Assembly (NCBI GenBank): GCA_947474645.1
Contig: CANJJD010000003.1
Span: forward strand, 1 to 64,000
DNA length: 64,000 nucleotides
DNA from: Alphaproteobacteria bacterium
Lineage (GTDB): Bacteria; Pseudomonadota; Alphaproteobacteria; Micropepsales; Micropepsaceae
Direction: 5' to 3'
The notes beneath the pieces are model-generated. The model did not search any database. It saw nothing but the letters and a program-made list of their open reading frames with translations, and was not told the DNA's origin. Shown here in pieces: positions 40,914 through 50,230 of this stretch. The stretch's first letter is position 1. Every line of letters begins with the position of its first letter. The position numbers and the translations under genes were made by a program.

Positions 40914-41794
40914 GCGGACCTCGCACTGTGTTTGCGCATCGCGGCAAAACGCGCCAGCGCGTCCAGCACTTCATCCTCGGTGGCCAGCTCCACCACATCC
41001 ACGCCGGATTTTTCGAAGGCGGCGCGCAACGCCTGTTCGCGCGCATCGGCGGCATCAGCAAAACGTTCCTGAAATCCCCGATTGTCGGTGTCCACGAAAA
41101 GCTGCTCGCCTGTTTCGGCGTCCTGGAAGGTGAGAAAGCCCAGATCCGGCATCCGCGTATCCAAAGGATCGGTCAGGCGCACCGCCACCACGTCATGGCG
41201 CTGGCCCAGGCGGGTCAGCGCCTCCTCCCAGCCCGGGCTGCTGATGAAATCGGACACCACGAAGACCAGCGAGCGGCGGCGGATGACGCCGGCGGCCTCG
41301 GCCAGCACGGCTTTCAGGTCGGTGGCGCTGTGGCTGGGCCGGTGGCCGCCAACGGCATTGAGGATATGCAGCAACTGGCGGCGCCCGCCACAGGCCGGAA
41401 TGGTGCGGTCCACCTTGCCGGAAAAGATCATCGCGCCGGCGCGGTTGCCGCGGCTCAGCATCAGCCGGCACATCAGAAGCGTGAACTCCATCAGCACGGC
41501 ATGCTTGGAGACGCTGACGCCCTCGAACATCATCGAAGGGCTCATATCCAGCAGGAACCAGACCGGAACTTCCCGGTCTTCCAGATAGTCGCGCACATAG
41601 GGCGCATCGAGGCGCGCGGTGGCGTTCCAGTCCATGCGCCGCACATCGTCGTGAAACTGGTATTCGCGCAGATCCGCCAAATCCAGACCCTGCCCGCGCG
41701 ACGGGCTTCGGTGGTCGCCCTGCAACAAGCCCTCCAGCCGGCGCATCACCGGCAATTCCAGGCGGCGAAGAACGCTGTCAGAGACTGGCGGCAC
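40910..41794 (-). CDS. DUF58 domain-containing protein
   Basis: GQGLDLADLREYQFHDDVRRMDWNATAR; degenerate VWA LLDMSPSM. Confidence 0.9.
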   Translation of the reverse strand: MPPVSDSVLRRLELPVMRRLEGLLQGDHRSPSRGQGLDLADLREYQFHDDVRRMDWNATARLDAPYVRDYLEDREVPVWFLLDMSPSMMFEGVSVSKHAVLMEFTLLMCRLMLSRGNRAGAMIFSGKVDRTIPACGGRRQLLHILNAVGGHRPSHSATDLKAVLAEAAGVIRRRSLVFVVSDFISSPGWEEALTRLGQRHDVVAVRLTDPLDTRMPDLGFLTFQDAETGEQLFVDTDNRGFQERFADAADAREQALRAAFEKSGVDVVELATEDEVLDALARFAAMRKHSARSA

Positions 41795-42761
41795 GCGTCG
41801 TCTCCAGGATGGGCGGGGGTACGGCGCGCAGAATCTGGCTGAGAATGTCGTCCGCCGTCATGCCTTCGGACAGCGCCTCGTAGGAAGGCACCAGCCGGTG
41901 GCGCAGCACATCGGCCGCCACGTCCATCACATCGGCGGGCAGCACATAATCGCGGCCGCGGATGAAGGCCAGCGCCCGGCCCGCCTGGATCATGGCGATG
42001 GAAGCGCGGGGGGACGCGCCATACTGAATGAAGCGCGAAAATTGCGGCATCCCGCATTTCACCGGGGCGCGGGTGGCGGCAACAACTTTCACCGCATAGA
42101 TCATCAGCGACGGATCGACATACAGCTTGCGCGCCGCCGCCTGCATTTCCAGCAACTGGTCGGTGGACGTCACCGGCGTCACCGCCACCGGCTCGCCGGT
42201 GACGCGCTGGACGATGACGAATTCCTCTTCCTCGCTGGGATAGCCGATCAGCACCTTCATCATGAAGCGGTCCACCTGCGCTTCGGGCAGGGCATAGGTG
42301 CCTTCGGTCTCGATCGGGTTCTGGGTTGCCATCACCACAAAGGGGCGCGGCACGGCATAGGACTGGCCGGCGATGGTGACCTGGCGCTCCTGCATCACTT
42401 CCAGCAGCGCGCTCTGCACCTTGGCGGGGGCGCGGTTGATTTCATCGGCCAGCACCAGATTGGCGAACACCGGCCCCAACATGGTGACGAACTCGCCGTT
42501 CTTCTGGTTGAAGATGCGGGTGCCGGTGAGGTCGGCGGGCACTAGATCGGGGGTGAACTGGATGCGCTTGAAGTTGCCCTGCATCGCTTGGGCCAGGGTC
42601 GCCACCGTCAAGGTCTTGGCCAGGCCCGGCACGCCTTCCACCAGCAGATGCCCGCCCGCCAACAGCGCCACCAGCACCCGTTCCAGAAAATGGTCCTGGC
42701 CCACCACCACCTTCTTCACTTCATAGAGAAGATGTTCCAAACCCGGATGCGCGTTGCTCAT
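41778..42761 (-). CDS. MoxR family AAA+ ATPase
   Basis: LLVEGVPGLAKTLTV Walker A, LVLADEINRAPAKVQSALLEVMQE, MATQNPIETEGTYALPEAQVDRFMM. Confidence 0.95.
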   Translation of the reverse strand: MSNAHPGLEHLLYEVKKVVVGQDHFLERVLVALLAGGHLLVEGVPGLAKTLTVATLAQAMQGNFKRIQFTPDLVPADLTGTRIFNQKNGEFVTMLGPVFANLVLADEINRAPAKVQSALLEVMQERQVTIAGQSYAVPRPFVVMATQNPIETEGTYALPEAQVDRFMMKVLIGYPSEEEEFVIVQRVTGEPVAVTPVTSTDQLLEMQAAARKLYVDPSLMIYAVKVVAATRAPVKCGMPQFSRFIQYGASPRASIAMIQAGRALAFIRGRDYVLPADVMDVAADVLRHRLVPSYEALSEGMTADDILSQILRAVPPPILETTRAASL

Positions 42762-42772
42762 GGCCTGTCCTT

Positions 42773-43810
42773 TTAAAGCGGGCTGTTTCCAACGGCCTTG
42801 GCCGCATTCTCGATGGGCACGGCGAAGGCCATGCCTGCAAAGACGTGCTGACCGGTGGGATTGAAGATGGCGGTGACGATGCCGACCACCTCGCCCTCGC
42901 GGTTGACCAGCGGGCCGCCGGAATTGCCGGGGTTCACCGCGGCGTCGAACTGGATCAGGTTGGTCAGGCGCGCTTCGCCGTCCTTGCGGTCGGTGTCCAC
43001 AAATTCGCGCTTCAGGCCGGCAACCACGCCGGCAGAGACCGATGGCCCCAGCCCAAACGGAAAACCCACCGCCACCACCGGATCGCCGGGATTGATGCCG
43101 CCGGTGGACGCCAGCGTGGCGGGCTTGAGCTCATCCGGTGGCTTCTTGGCGCGGATCACCGCCAGGTCGTTTTCCGGCTGAATGTTCACCAGCATCGCGT
43201 CGGACTTGCTGCCGTCCCAGAAGGTCACCACCCAGCGGTCGGTGGAGCGGATGACATGCAGGTTGGTGAGGATGTCACCCTTTTCGGTGATCACCACGCC
43301 AGTGCCCATGGAATCGGGCTTTTCCTTCTTGTCGTCAGGCGTGCGCGGCGGCAGGACATGCTGGCCGCCGGCTTTTTCCTTTTTCGCTTTCTTCGCCGCG
43401 GCGGCTTCCACCTTGGCCTGCTGCGCGGCGCGCTCGGGCGACAGGAAGCCTTCCACCCGCACCACGGCGGGGCCCACCATGGCGGCGGCGATGGCGGTGT
43501 CGGCGGGCGGCGCGTCGGTGTGCGACAGGGTGTATTTCACAGCATTGTCGATGTCCCATTGGCTGAGGGCGCGCGGGGCTGGATGAAAAAGCTGCCAGCC
43601 GCCGATCAACGCCAGCACGACCAGCGCCGATGCCACCGCCGGCAAGACGCGCTCATGCCGCGCGGCGAATTTCTTGCTCCAGGTCCAAAGTTGCGCGCCA
43701 AGGCGCGGGCCCTCGTCCTCCCAGTGCGCGGATTGCGGCCGCTGGGGGGCGATGCCATCGGCGGAACCACGCCGCCGTCCTGCACGGCTGTAAAGCGATT
43801 TGCGCTTCAT
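42773..43810 (-). CDS. Membrane-anchored trypsin-like (HtrA-type) serine protease
   Basis: N-terminal TM; catalytic ILTNLHVI (His), ENDLAVI (Asp), AAVNPGNSGGPLVN (Ser); no PDZ domain apparent. Confidence 0.88.
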   Translation of the reverse strand: MKRKSLYSRAGRRRGSADGIAPQRPQSAHWEDEGPRLGAQLWTWSKKFAARHERVLPAVASALVVLALIGGWQLFHPAPRALSQWDIDNAVKYTLSHTDAPPADTAIAAAMVGPAVVRVEGFLSPERAAQQAKVEAAAAKKAKKEKAGGQHVLPPRTPDDKKEKPDSMGTGVVITEKGDILTNLHVIRSTDRWVVTFWDGSKSDAMLVNIQPENDLAVIRAKKPPDELKPATLASTGGINPGDPVVAVGFPFGLGPSVSAGVVAGLKREFVDTDRKDGEARLTNLIQFDAAVNPGNSGGPLVNREGEVVGIVTAIFNPTGQHVFAGMAFAVPIENAAKAVGNSPL

Positions 43811-43904
43811 GCCGATTTCACCCGAAGGCCGCAGCCAAGCCTAAGTGACCTTGGGCTGCAACATCAAGCACAGGCGGCGGGAATGATGCGGGCTGACGGA
43901 ACCT

Positions 43905-44441
43905 TTACGGTTTGGCCGCCGATTGGGCGGGAAATTCCAGTTGTCCGGCATAGCCCAGCGCCTTGATCTGCCTGGTCATCTTCTCCACCAGCGCGGGCGC
44001 GGGCCGGGGCTCGCGGGTGTAAAGGCTGACATCGGTCATGTCGGGGCTGGCCATGATCGCCCAGCTTTCCGTGTGATCCAGCACCCAGTAATCGCGGCTG
44101 ATCGGCACCAGGCCGAACATGGCGCGATAGGTGGCATGCACCTTGGTATTCTGCCCGGGGTTCATGATCTTCATCTGCCCGGTCAGGCTTTCTTCCTTGC
44201 CGTCCGGAGTCTTGGCGTGACAGCCATCGCGCTCGGACAGCGCACCATCTCTGTTGGTGTAGTCGGTGAAGCCCGCCACGCAGCCGGCATTGAAGCTCTT
44301 GGGCGTGCGGCCGATCTCATACCAGCGCCCGGCATAGAAGCTGGCGGCGTCCACCGGCTTGGCGGGTTCGGGCGCCTTGGGCGCGTCGGCGGCGAAAGCG
44401 ATTGTGGTCATGGCCAGAAGGGCCAGGGTGGCGGCTTTCAT
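43905..44441 (-). CDS. Exported lipocalin family protein (Blc-like)
   Basis: Signal peptide; YAGRWYEIGRTPKSFNAGC and YWVLDHTESWAIMASPD. Confidence 0.85.
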   Translation of the reverse strand: MKAATLALLAMTTIAFAADAPKAPEPAKPVDAASFYAGRWYEIGRTPKSFNAGCVAGFTDYTNRDGALSERDGCHAKTPDGKEESLTGQMKIMNPGQNTKVHATYRAMFGLVPISRDYWVLDHTESWAIMASPDMTDVSLYTREPRPAPALVEKMTRQIKALGYAGQLEFPAQSAAKP

Positions 44442-45590
44442 CTAGCGGCTGCGCCGGGTGGAGAGCGAGCCGGGCCGCGATACAAAGCTCAACGTCGCGG
44501 CATCGTCGCGCTTGAGCGAAGTGCCGTCGAAACCGAACACCTGGATGACGCGCTCGGCGGCGCATTGCTGCATCACCAGCTTGCCGTCCTCGCTCCACGC
44601 CAGGCCTTGCGCCCAATGACAGGAAGCGGCCTCGGCTACCGGGGTCAAAGTACCCGGCCCCACCGCATAGATGCGGATGATGCCGACCAGCCCGTCATAT
44701 TTGGGATCGCTCTTCACCGTGGCGGCGCCATTGGCCAGCACCAAAGCGGCATGACGGCCATCGGGCGACAGGGCGACGTGCTCCGGCGTCTTGCCCACTT
44801 CCAGCGACAGCGCCAGCTTGCCGGTCTTCAGGTCAATCATGCTCAGGGTGCCAGCGGTTTTATGGTCCAGCGCGCCGCCGACATTGGTGTTGATCAGCCA
44901 GGCGCCGTCCGGCGTGATCATCGCGCCATACGGATTGATGCCGGTCTCGACGTCCTTGCCGGTGCGGGTGACGCGCACGCCTTCGATGCCAAGTTCGATG
45001 ATCTTGTTGACACCCCAGGCCGCGACATAGGCCTTGCGGCCATCGGGTGCGAACACCACATCGGTCGGCGCCGCACCCTTGTCCAGAGCCACCGTGCCGG
45101 CCGGCGCCAGGCGCTTGCCGCGCAGGGTGAAGACCGAGATCGTGTCGTAGCTCTTGTTGGCGACCAGAACCAGGGTCCCGGCGCGGTTGATGGTGACGCC
45201 GCCGGGGGTCAGGCCGGCATGCGCCGTCTGCAGCCATTTGGGATGGGCGGGATCGGCCAGATCGATTACCGACACCGTGTCGTCGGGCACAGCATTTTCC
45301 GGATCGGCGGGCACGAATTTCTGGGCGGCGGTGACGATGACGAATTTCGCGCCCGGACCCACCGCCACCGCATTGGGGGAACCGATCATGGCGGCGGGAA
45401 CCTCCACGCTGCCGATCACGCGCGGCGGATAAGACTTGGTATCCAGCACGGTGACGCTGTCGGGGGTGCGCCCAGTGGGATCGCCCTTGACGATCTGCTT
45501 GCCGTCATTGGCCGAGATCATGAGGTCGGCCCGCGCGGCGCAAGACAGCAGCAGCAAGGCGGACAAGGCTGTAAAACGCAATCGCATCAC
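44442..45590 (-). CDS. Exported YncE-like beta-propeller protein
   Basis: Signal peptide; repeated PDGRxAxVA / VSVIDLAD blades. Confidence 0.8.
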   Translation of the reverse strand: MMRLRFTALSALLLLSCAARADLMISANDGKQIVKGDPTGRTPDSVTVLDTKSYPPRVIGSVEVPAAMIGSPNAVAVGPGAKFVIVTAAQKFVPADPENAVPDDTVSVIDLADPAHPKWLQTAHAGLTPGGVTINRAGTLVLVANKSYDTISVFTLRGKRLAPAGTVALDKGAAPTDVVFAPDGRKAYVAAWGVNKIIELGIEGVRVTRTGKDVETGINPYGAMITPDGAWLINTNVGGALDHKTAGTLSMIDLKTGKLALSLEVGKTPEHVALSPDGRHAALVLANGAATVKSDPKYDGLVGIIRIYAVGPGTLTPVAEAASCHWAQGLAWSEDGKLVMQQCAAERVIQVFGFDGTSLKRDDAATLSFVSRPGSLSTRRSR

Positions 45591-46126
45591 TGGTCCGGGC
45601 AGCCGCTGCCATATTCATTGAAGGCATGGATCGCCAGGTCCATCTGGCGGGAGGCCTTCTTCTTGTTGTTCTCGGCGGCCAGGATGCGATGGTTCTGGAT
45701 TAACAGCAACGGCACCGCGACAGGCTTTCCGCTCGCCTCGGCGCGGGATTGGCGCAAGGTGACGAAATCGCGGATGCAGCGCTGATAGACATTGGAGGCG
45801 GCGGCATAGCGCTTGATGGCCGCCATGCCGGCCACGATCTCTTCCCGGCTGGCGGCCCGCCCGTTGATAGGTTCGGGCATCTGGGGCGCGGTGCAATTGT
45901 CACGGGCAAAGCTCTGGCCCACCCAGGCCGGCTGGGGGCGGCTGTCCACCACCTCGCCCGTATTGCAGATGGGCGCGAAGGATTTGCCCGCGGCCAGCCG
46001 GGACGCATTGACGCCGGCTTGGGACGCTTTGGGCGCCGGCCCGGGCATGGCTTTGGCCACCAGCAAGGCACCGGATGCGGCAAGCACCGCGACAAGCCCG
46101 GCGCCGATTGCGATTTTTCCGAACAT
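45587..46126 (-). CDS. Exported hypothetical protein
   Basis: Signal peptide/TM then Cys-containing mature region (CNTGE, DNCTAPQMPEP, YQRCIRDF, GSGCPDQ); ATGA overlap with next gene. Confidence 0.65.
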   Translation of the reverse strand: MFGKIAIGAGLVAVLAASGALLVAKAMPGPAPKASQAGVNASRLAAGKSFAPICNTGEVVDSRPQPAWVGQSFARDNCTAPQMPEPINGRAASREEIVAGMAAIKRYAAASNVYQRCIRDFVTLRQSRAEASGKPVAVPLLLIQNHRILAAENNKKKASRQMDLAIHAFNEYGSGCPDQ

Positions 46127-46138
46127 CAGTCTCCGTCC

Positions 46139-47428
46139 TTACGGATTGATGACGCTGCCCCCAACCACCTTCTGCTTCAGCAGCGAGCTCAGCGGCACCA
46201 TGCCCTTATAGACGAACTTCTGCACCCGCTGACCGCGATAGGTCTCGGTGGTGTAGATGTTGCCCTTGGAGTCCGTGACGATCGAGTGCACCGCATAGAA
46301 CTGGCCCGGACCGCGGCCGCCGCCGCCGAACCAGTACAGCTCCTTCATGGTCTTGCGGTCGAACACATGGATGTTCTCGTTGGCGCCGTCCGAGACATAG
46401 GCGAACTTCTGCTGCGGATCGCGGCTGAAGGCCATTTCCCAGGCCGAGCCGTCGCCGCGGGTTTCGGGCTTCAGCGCATGCTGGCGCAGATAGGTGCCGT
46501 CCATCTTGAACACCTGGATGCGGTTGTTGGTGCGGTCGCAGGTATAGATCAGCCCGTCATTGGACGGCTGGGCGCAATGCATGGGATTGCCGAACTGCGG
46601 CGAGTTCACGTCGTAGTGCGGGATCGGCGTGTCATCGGGCTTGTTGCCGTAAGCGCCCCACATGCGCTTGAACTTCAAGGTGGCGGCGTCCCACACCGAC
46701 ACGCGCTTGTTGCCGTAACCATCGGCCAGGATCATCTCGTTGCCGGCAAAACGGATTTGGGCGACGCCGCGCACATTCTCGGTGTCCAGACTGCCCTTGC
46801 TGGCATTGGCCTTGCCGATCTGGGCCAGGTATTTGCCATCGGGCGTGAACTTCAGGATGAAGCTGTCGTGATACTGGCCGACCGTGCCGCCTGCATAGAG
46901 CGGCGGCACCACGTTCGGGGCCGCGGCAAACTGCGCCGCGCTGCCCGGCGCCGCCATCGGCTGATAGGCGCCGTTGCCGCCCAGCCAGATATTGCCGTCC
47001 GGACCGACGGTGATGCCGTGGTTGGAGCTGGGCCAGTCATGGCCGTTGCCTTTGACCTGGTCGCGGCCCCAATGCTTGATCAGTTTGCCGGCGGGATCGA
47101 AAGCCAGCACGTCCGGCGCGGCGGTGCAGCAGTCGGCCTCGCCGCGCGTGGCGTAGGATTCCTTCTGCTCCAGGGTCTGGGGGCGGTGGACGATCCACAC
47201 ATTGTCCTTGGCGTCCATCGACAGGCCGATGACCATCGCCATGCGCCAGTGATTGGGCAGCGGCTTGGGCCAGAAGGGGTCCACTTCAAACTTGGGGACC
47301 ATCACATCGGCGGCCGGCTCTTGCGCGTTGGCGCCGCGAAACGCGGACGGACCGGCGCCAAGGCCTACGACAAGTGTCGCGGCGCCGGCGGCAAGCAGAA
47401 ATTTCCTGGAAAAGGAGAAGCGCGTCAT
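46139..47428 (-). CDS. Exported NHL-repeat / PAL-like beta-propeller protein
   Basis: MTRFSFSRKFLLAAGAATL signal; repeated GNIWLGG, DGKYLAQIGK, KGNIYTTE blades; upstream M at 47482 judged too early. Confidence 0.8.
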   Translation of the reverse strand: MTRFSFSRKFLLAAGAATLVVGLGAGPSAFRGANAQEPAADVMVPKFEVDPFWPKPLPNHWRMAMVIGLSMDAKDNVWIVHRPQTLEQKESYATRGEADCCTAAPDVLAFDPAGKLIKHWGRDQVKGNGHDWPSSNHGITVGPDGNIWLGGNGAYQPMAAPGSAAQFAAAPNVVPPLYAGGTVGQYHDSFILKFTPDGKYLAQIGKANASKGSLDTENVRGVAQIRFAGNEMILADGYGNKRVSVWDAATLKFKRMWGAYGNKPDDTPIPHYDVNSPQFGNPMHCAQPSNDGLIYTCDRTNNRIQVFKMDGTYLRQHALKPETRGDGSAWEMAFSRDPQQKFAYVSDGANENIHVFDRKTMKELYWFGGGGRGPGQFYAVHSIVTDSKGNIYTTETYRGQRVQKFVYKGMVPLSSLLKQKVVGGSVINP

Positions 47429-47599
47429 GACCATACCCCCAATTGGGAGGGCGGTTGGTTCAGCCTCTCCCTTATCGGTCAAGCGTTACATGGGTGCGGG
47501 GGCGGCGCAACCCTGCGTGGGCTTGTTTGCCAAGGGTTTTTTCCGCCAAACTGATCCGCCGCCGCAGCCATTTCGTAAGCAGCTGCAACAGGATTTTGC

Positions 47600-48622
47600 A
47601 TGACCTTCGCCACCGCCGCCGCCAGCCTTGCCGAACGCGCGCCCCTGCCCGATTTCGTGATCCGCGCCGGGATGCGCCGGGTGATCGCGGCCAATGACGC
47701 CCATGTGCCCCTGCCCGGCACCGATGCGGCGTTTGCCCGCGCCATGTCCGATCACGCCATCGCCGAACATGCCGACGCCGCCAACCGCCAGCATTATGAA
47801 TTGCCGCCCGAATTCTTCGCCTTGTTCCTGGGGCCGCATCGCAAATATTCCAGTTGCCTCTATCCCAAAGGCAACGAGACACTGGGCGAGGCCGAAGCCA
47901 TTGCCCTGGCCGAGACGGTGGCGCATGCCGGCTTGGCCAACGGGCAAGAGATATTGGAGCTGGGCTGCGGCTGGGGTTCGCTGTCGCTGTACATGGCCGA
48001 GAAATTTCCCGGCGCGCGCATCACCTCGGTGTCCAACTCCGCGCCGCAGCGCGGTTACATCGAGGCCCAGGCGCGGGCCCGCGGCTTGACCAACCTTACG
48101 ATTATCACCGCCGACATGAACGACTTCACCACCGCCAACGCCTTCGACCGCGTGGTGTCGGTGGAGATGTTCGAGCATATGGCCAACTGGCAGGCGCTGT
48201 TGTCGCGGGTGAAGACCTGGCTCAAACCGGATGGGCGGCTGTTCATTCATATCTTCACCCATCGCCACCGGCCGGCGCGCTATGACTGGCGCGATCCGGA
48301 AGACTGGATGGGCCAGCATTTCTTCACCGGCGGCATCATGCCGACCGTGGGCTTGATCCGACAGTTTCCCGACCTGTTCACGGTGGAAGAGGAATGGCGC
48401 TGGAGCGGCAGCCATTACAAGCGCACCGCCCTGCAATGGCTGGAGCTGTTCGATGCCAACCGCGCCAGGATCGATCCCATCCTGCGCGACGTCTATGGCG
48501 CGGATGCCGCGCTGTGGCGGCGGCGCTGGCGCATGTTCTTCCTGGCCACCGCCGAAAGCTTCGGCTTCAAGGATGGCGACGCCTGGGGCGTCAACCATTA
48601 CCGGCTGAAACCGGTTTCCTAG
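47600..48622 (+). CDS. Cyclopropane-fatty-acyl-phospholipid synthase family methyltransferase
   Basis: ANRQHYELPPEFFALFLGPHRKYSSCLY, ILELGCGWGSLSLYMAEKFPGARITSVSNS. Confidence 0.9.
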   Translation: MTFATAAASLAERAPLPDFVIRAGMRRVIAANDAHVPLPGTDAAFARAMSDHAIAEHADAANRQHYELPPEFFALFLGPHRKYSSCLYPKGNETLGEAEAIALAETVAHAGLANGQEILELGCGWGSLSLYMAEKFPGARITSVSNSAPQRGYIEAQARARGLTNLTIITADMNDFTTANAFDRVVSVEMFEHMANWQALLSRVKTWLKPDGRLFIHIFTHRHRPARYDWRDPEDWMGQHFFTGGIMPTVGLIRQFPDLFTVEEEWRWSGSHYKRTALQWLELFDANRARIDPILRDVYGADAALWRRRWRMFFLATAESFGFKDGDAWGVNHYRLKPVS

Positions 48623-49161
48623 TTGCGCAGTGTGAAGGAGGCGCCGTTCTCGCGCCCGTTGCCCCAGAGCGAGAAGGGACTCTGGGTCACCGTCTGTCCT
48701 GCCTGCGGCGGCGAGGTGGAAATCAGGGTCACATCCATCACCAGCGCCTGATCCGGACCGATCGTGCCGTTCATGGCGCCCTTGGACCCGAAGGCCAGGT
48801 TGGGCGGAATAACGAGCTGCCAGCGGTCGCCCTCATGCATAAGCGGCAAGGCTTCGGCCAACCCCCCGAGGGAAACCGTGCTGACCAGCAGCGACGCCGG
48901 CAGCACCGGGGTGGTGCTGTCCACCACAGTGCCGTTGATCAGACGCATGGCATAGGCGACGCGCACCACGTCATTGCCGCGCGGCCGCTTGCCGGTGCCG
49001 CTGCGCAGCACGCGATATTGCAACCCGCTGGGCCGGGTGATGGTGCCGGGCTTCTTGGCATTGGCGGCCAGGAAGCCGCTGGTGGCGGCGGGCGAATCCT
49101 CGGCGGCAACCGGCGCGCACAGCGCCAGCAGCAGCGTTAAGGCGGCAAGCGTCCTGGTCAT
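48619..49161 (-). CDS. Exported FKBP-type peptidyl-prolyl cis-trans isomerase
   Basis: MTRTLAALTLLLALCAPVAAE signal; LQYRVLRSGTGKRP, LPLMHEGDRWQLVIPPNLAFGSKG; ORF-track start at 49560 judged too early. Confidence 0.85.
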   Translation of the reverse strand: MTRTLAALTLLLALCAPVAAEDSPAATSGFLAANAKKPGTITRPSGLQYRVLRSGTGKRPRGNDVVRVAYAMRLINGTVVDSTTPVLPASLLVSTVSLGGLAEALPLMHEGDRWQLVIPPNLAFGSKGAMNGTIGPDQALVMDVTLISTSPPQAGQTVTQSPFSLWGNGRENGASFTLRN

Positions 49162-49267
49162 GGCGGCATGGATGCGTTTTTGCGCCCATCCGGTCAAGAA
49201 GCCTGGCCAAGGCTTTGACCTTTTTGCCCGAAACCCGGCATCATGCCGCCCATAACAGGGGTGGAAC

Positions 49268-50230
49268 ATGCACAAGATCCTCGGCATCGCCATGGCCGCT
49301 TTTTTGCTTGCTGGCGGCACGGCACAAGGCCAAATAAGCGAGAGGGCGCGCGAGAAGATCATTATCGACGCCGATATCGGCGATGACATCGACGACGCCT
49401 TTGCCCTGGGACTGGCCCTGTCCAGCCCGGAGTTTGAAATATTGGGCGTCTCGGCCAGCTTCGGCGACACCGTCACCCGCGCCCGGATGTTCGATCGCAT
49501 GCTGGGCGAGCTGGGCCGTAGCGACATTCCCGTGGCGATGGGCGCGCCCGCTGCCGTCAACCTGAATGCCTTTACCCAGCGCCGCTATGCCGAAGGCGGC
49601 AGCGTGGCGCCGCGTTCCCATCCCGATGCGGTGGACTTCGTGCTGGAACAGGCGCGCAAATATCCAGGCCAGGTGACGCTGGTGGCGGTCGGGCCGCTGC
49701 CCAATGTCGGGGCGATGATCGACAAGGATCCGGCTGCGTTCCGCATGTTGAAACAGGTGGTGATCATGGGCGGCTCCATCCGCACCATGCACGACCCCTA
49801 TGGCGCGGCCGCGCCCATCGCGCCGCATCCGGAATGGAACATCAAGAACGACATTGCTTCGGCCAAGAAGCTCTTCGCCTCGGGCGTAAAGCTGAAAGTG
49901 ATGCCGCTGGATTCCACCGCCAATTTGAAATTCCATGAGGTGGCGCGCAACGCCTTGCTGGCCCATGGCAGCATGCTGACCAACATCCTGGCGGGACTTT
50001 ATTATGAATGGAGCGCCGCCACCCGCGCGCCCACGCCCATCATGTACGATCCCATGACACTGGCCGCACTGCTCCAGCCCTCGCTGTGCCCGCTGACACC
50101 GCTGCACATCAGCGTGGACGATGCCGGCAACACCATCGAGACACCCGGCGCGCCCAATGCCGAAGTGTGCCTGCGTTCCGACGCCGAGGCCTTCGCCCAG
50201 TTCTATGTCCGCCGCGTGACGGCCCGCTGA
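49268..50230 (+). CDS. Exported inosine-uridine preferring nucleoside hydrolase family protein
   Basis: Signal peptide; IIIDADIGDDIDDAFALGLAL, VAVGPLPNVGAMI, VVIMGGS. Confidence 0.88.
   Translation: MHKILGIAMAAFLLAGGTAQGQISERAREKIIIDADIGDDIDDAFALGLALSSPEFEILGVSASFGDTVTRARMFDRMLGELGRSDIPVAMGAPAAVNLNAFTQRRYAEGGSVAPRSHPDAVDFVLEQARKYPGQVTLVAVGPLPNVGAMIDKDPAAFRMLKQVVIMGGSIRTMHDPYGAAAPIAPHPEWNIKNDIASAKKLFASGVKLKVMPLDSTANLKFHEVARNALLAHGSMLTNILAGLYYEWSAATRAPTPIMYDPMTLAALLQPSLCPLTPLHISVDDAGNTIETPGAPNAEVCLRSDAEAFAQFYVRRVTAR

Noticed and set aside
49162-49560. N-terminal extension of the FKBP ORF
   Set aside because: A signal peptide begins at the internal Met (49161) and the extension overlaps the divergent nucleoside hydrolase start.
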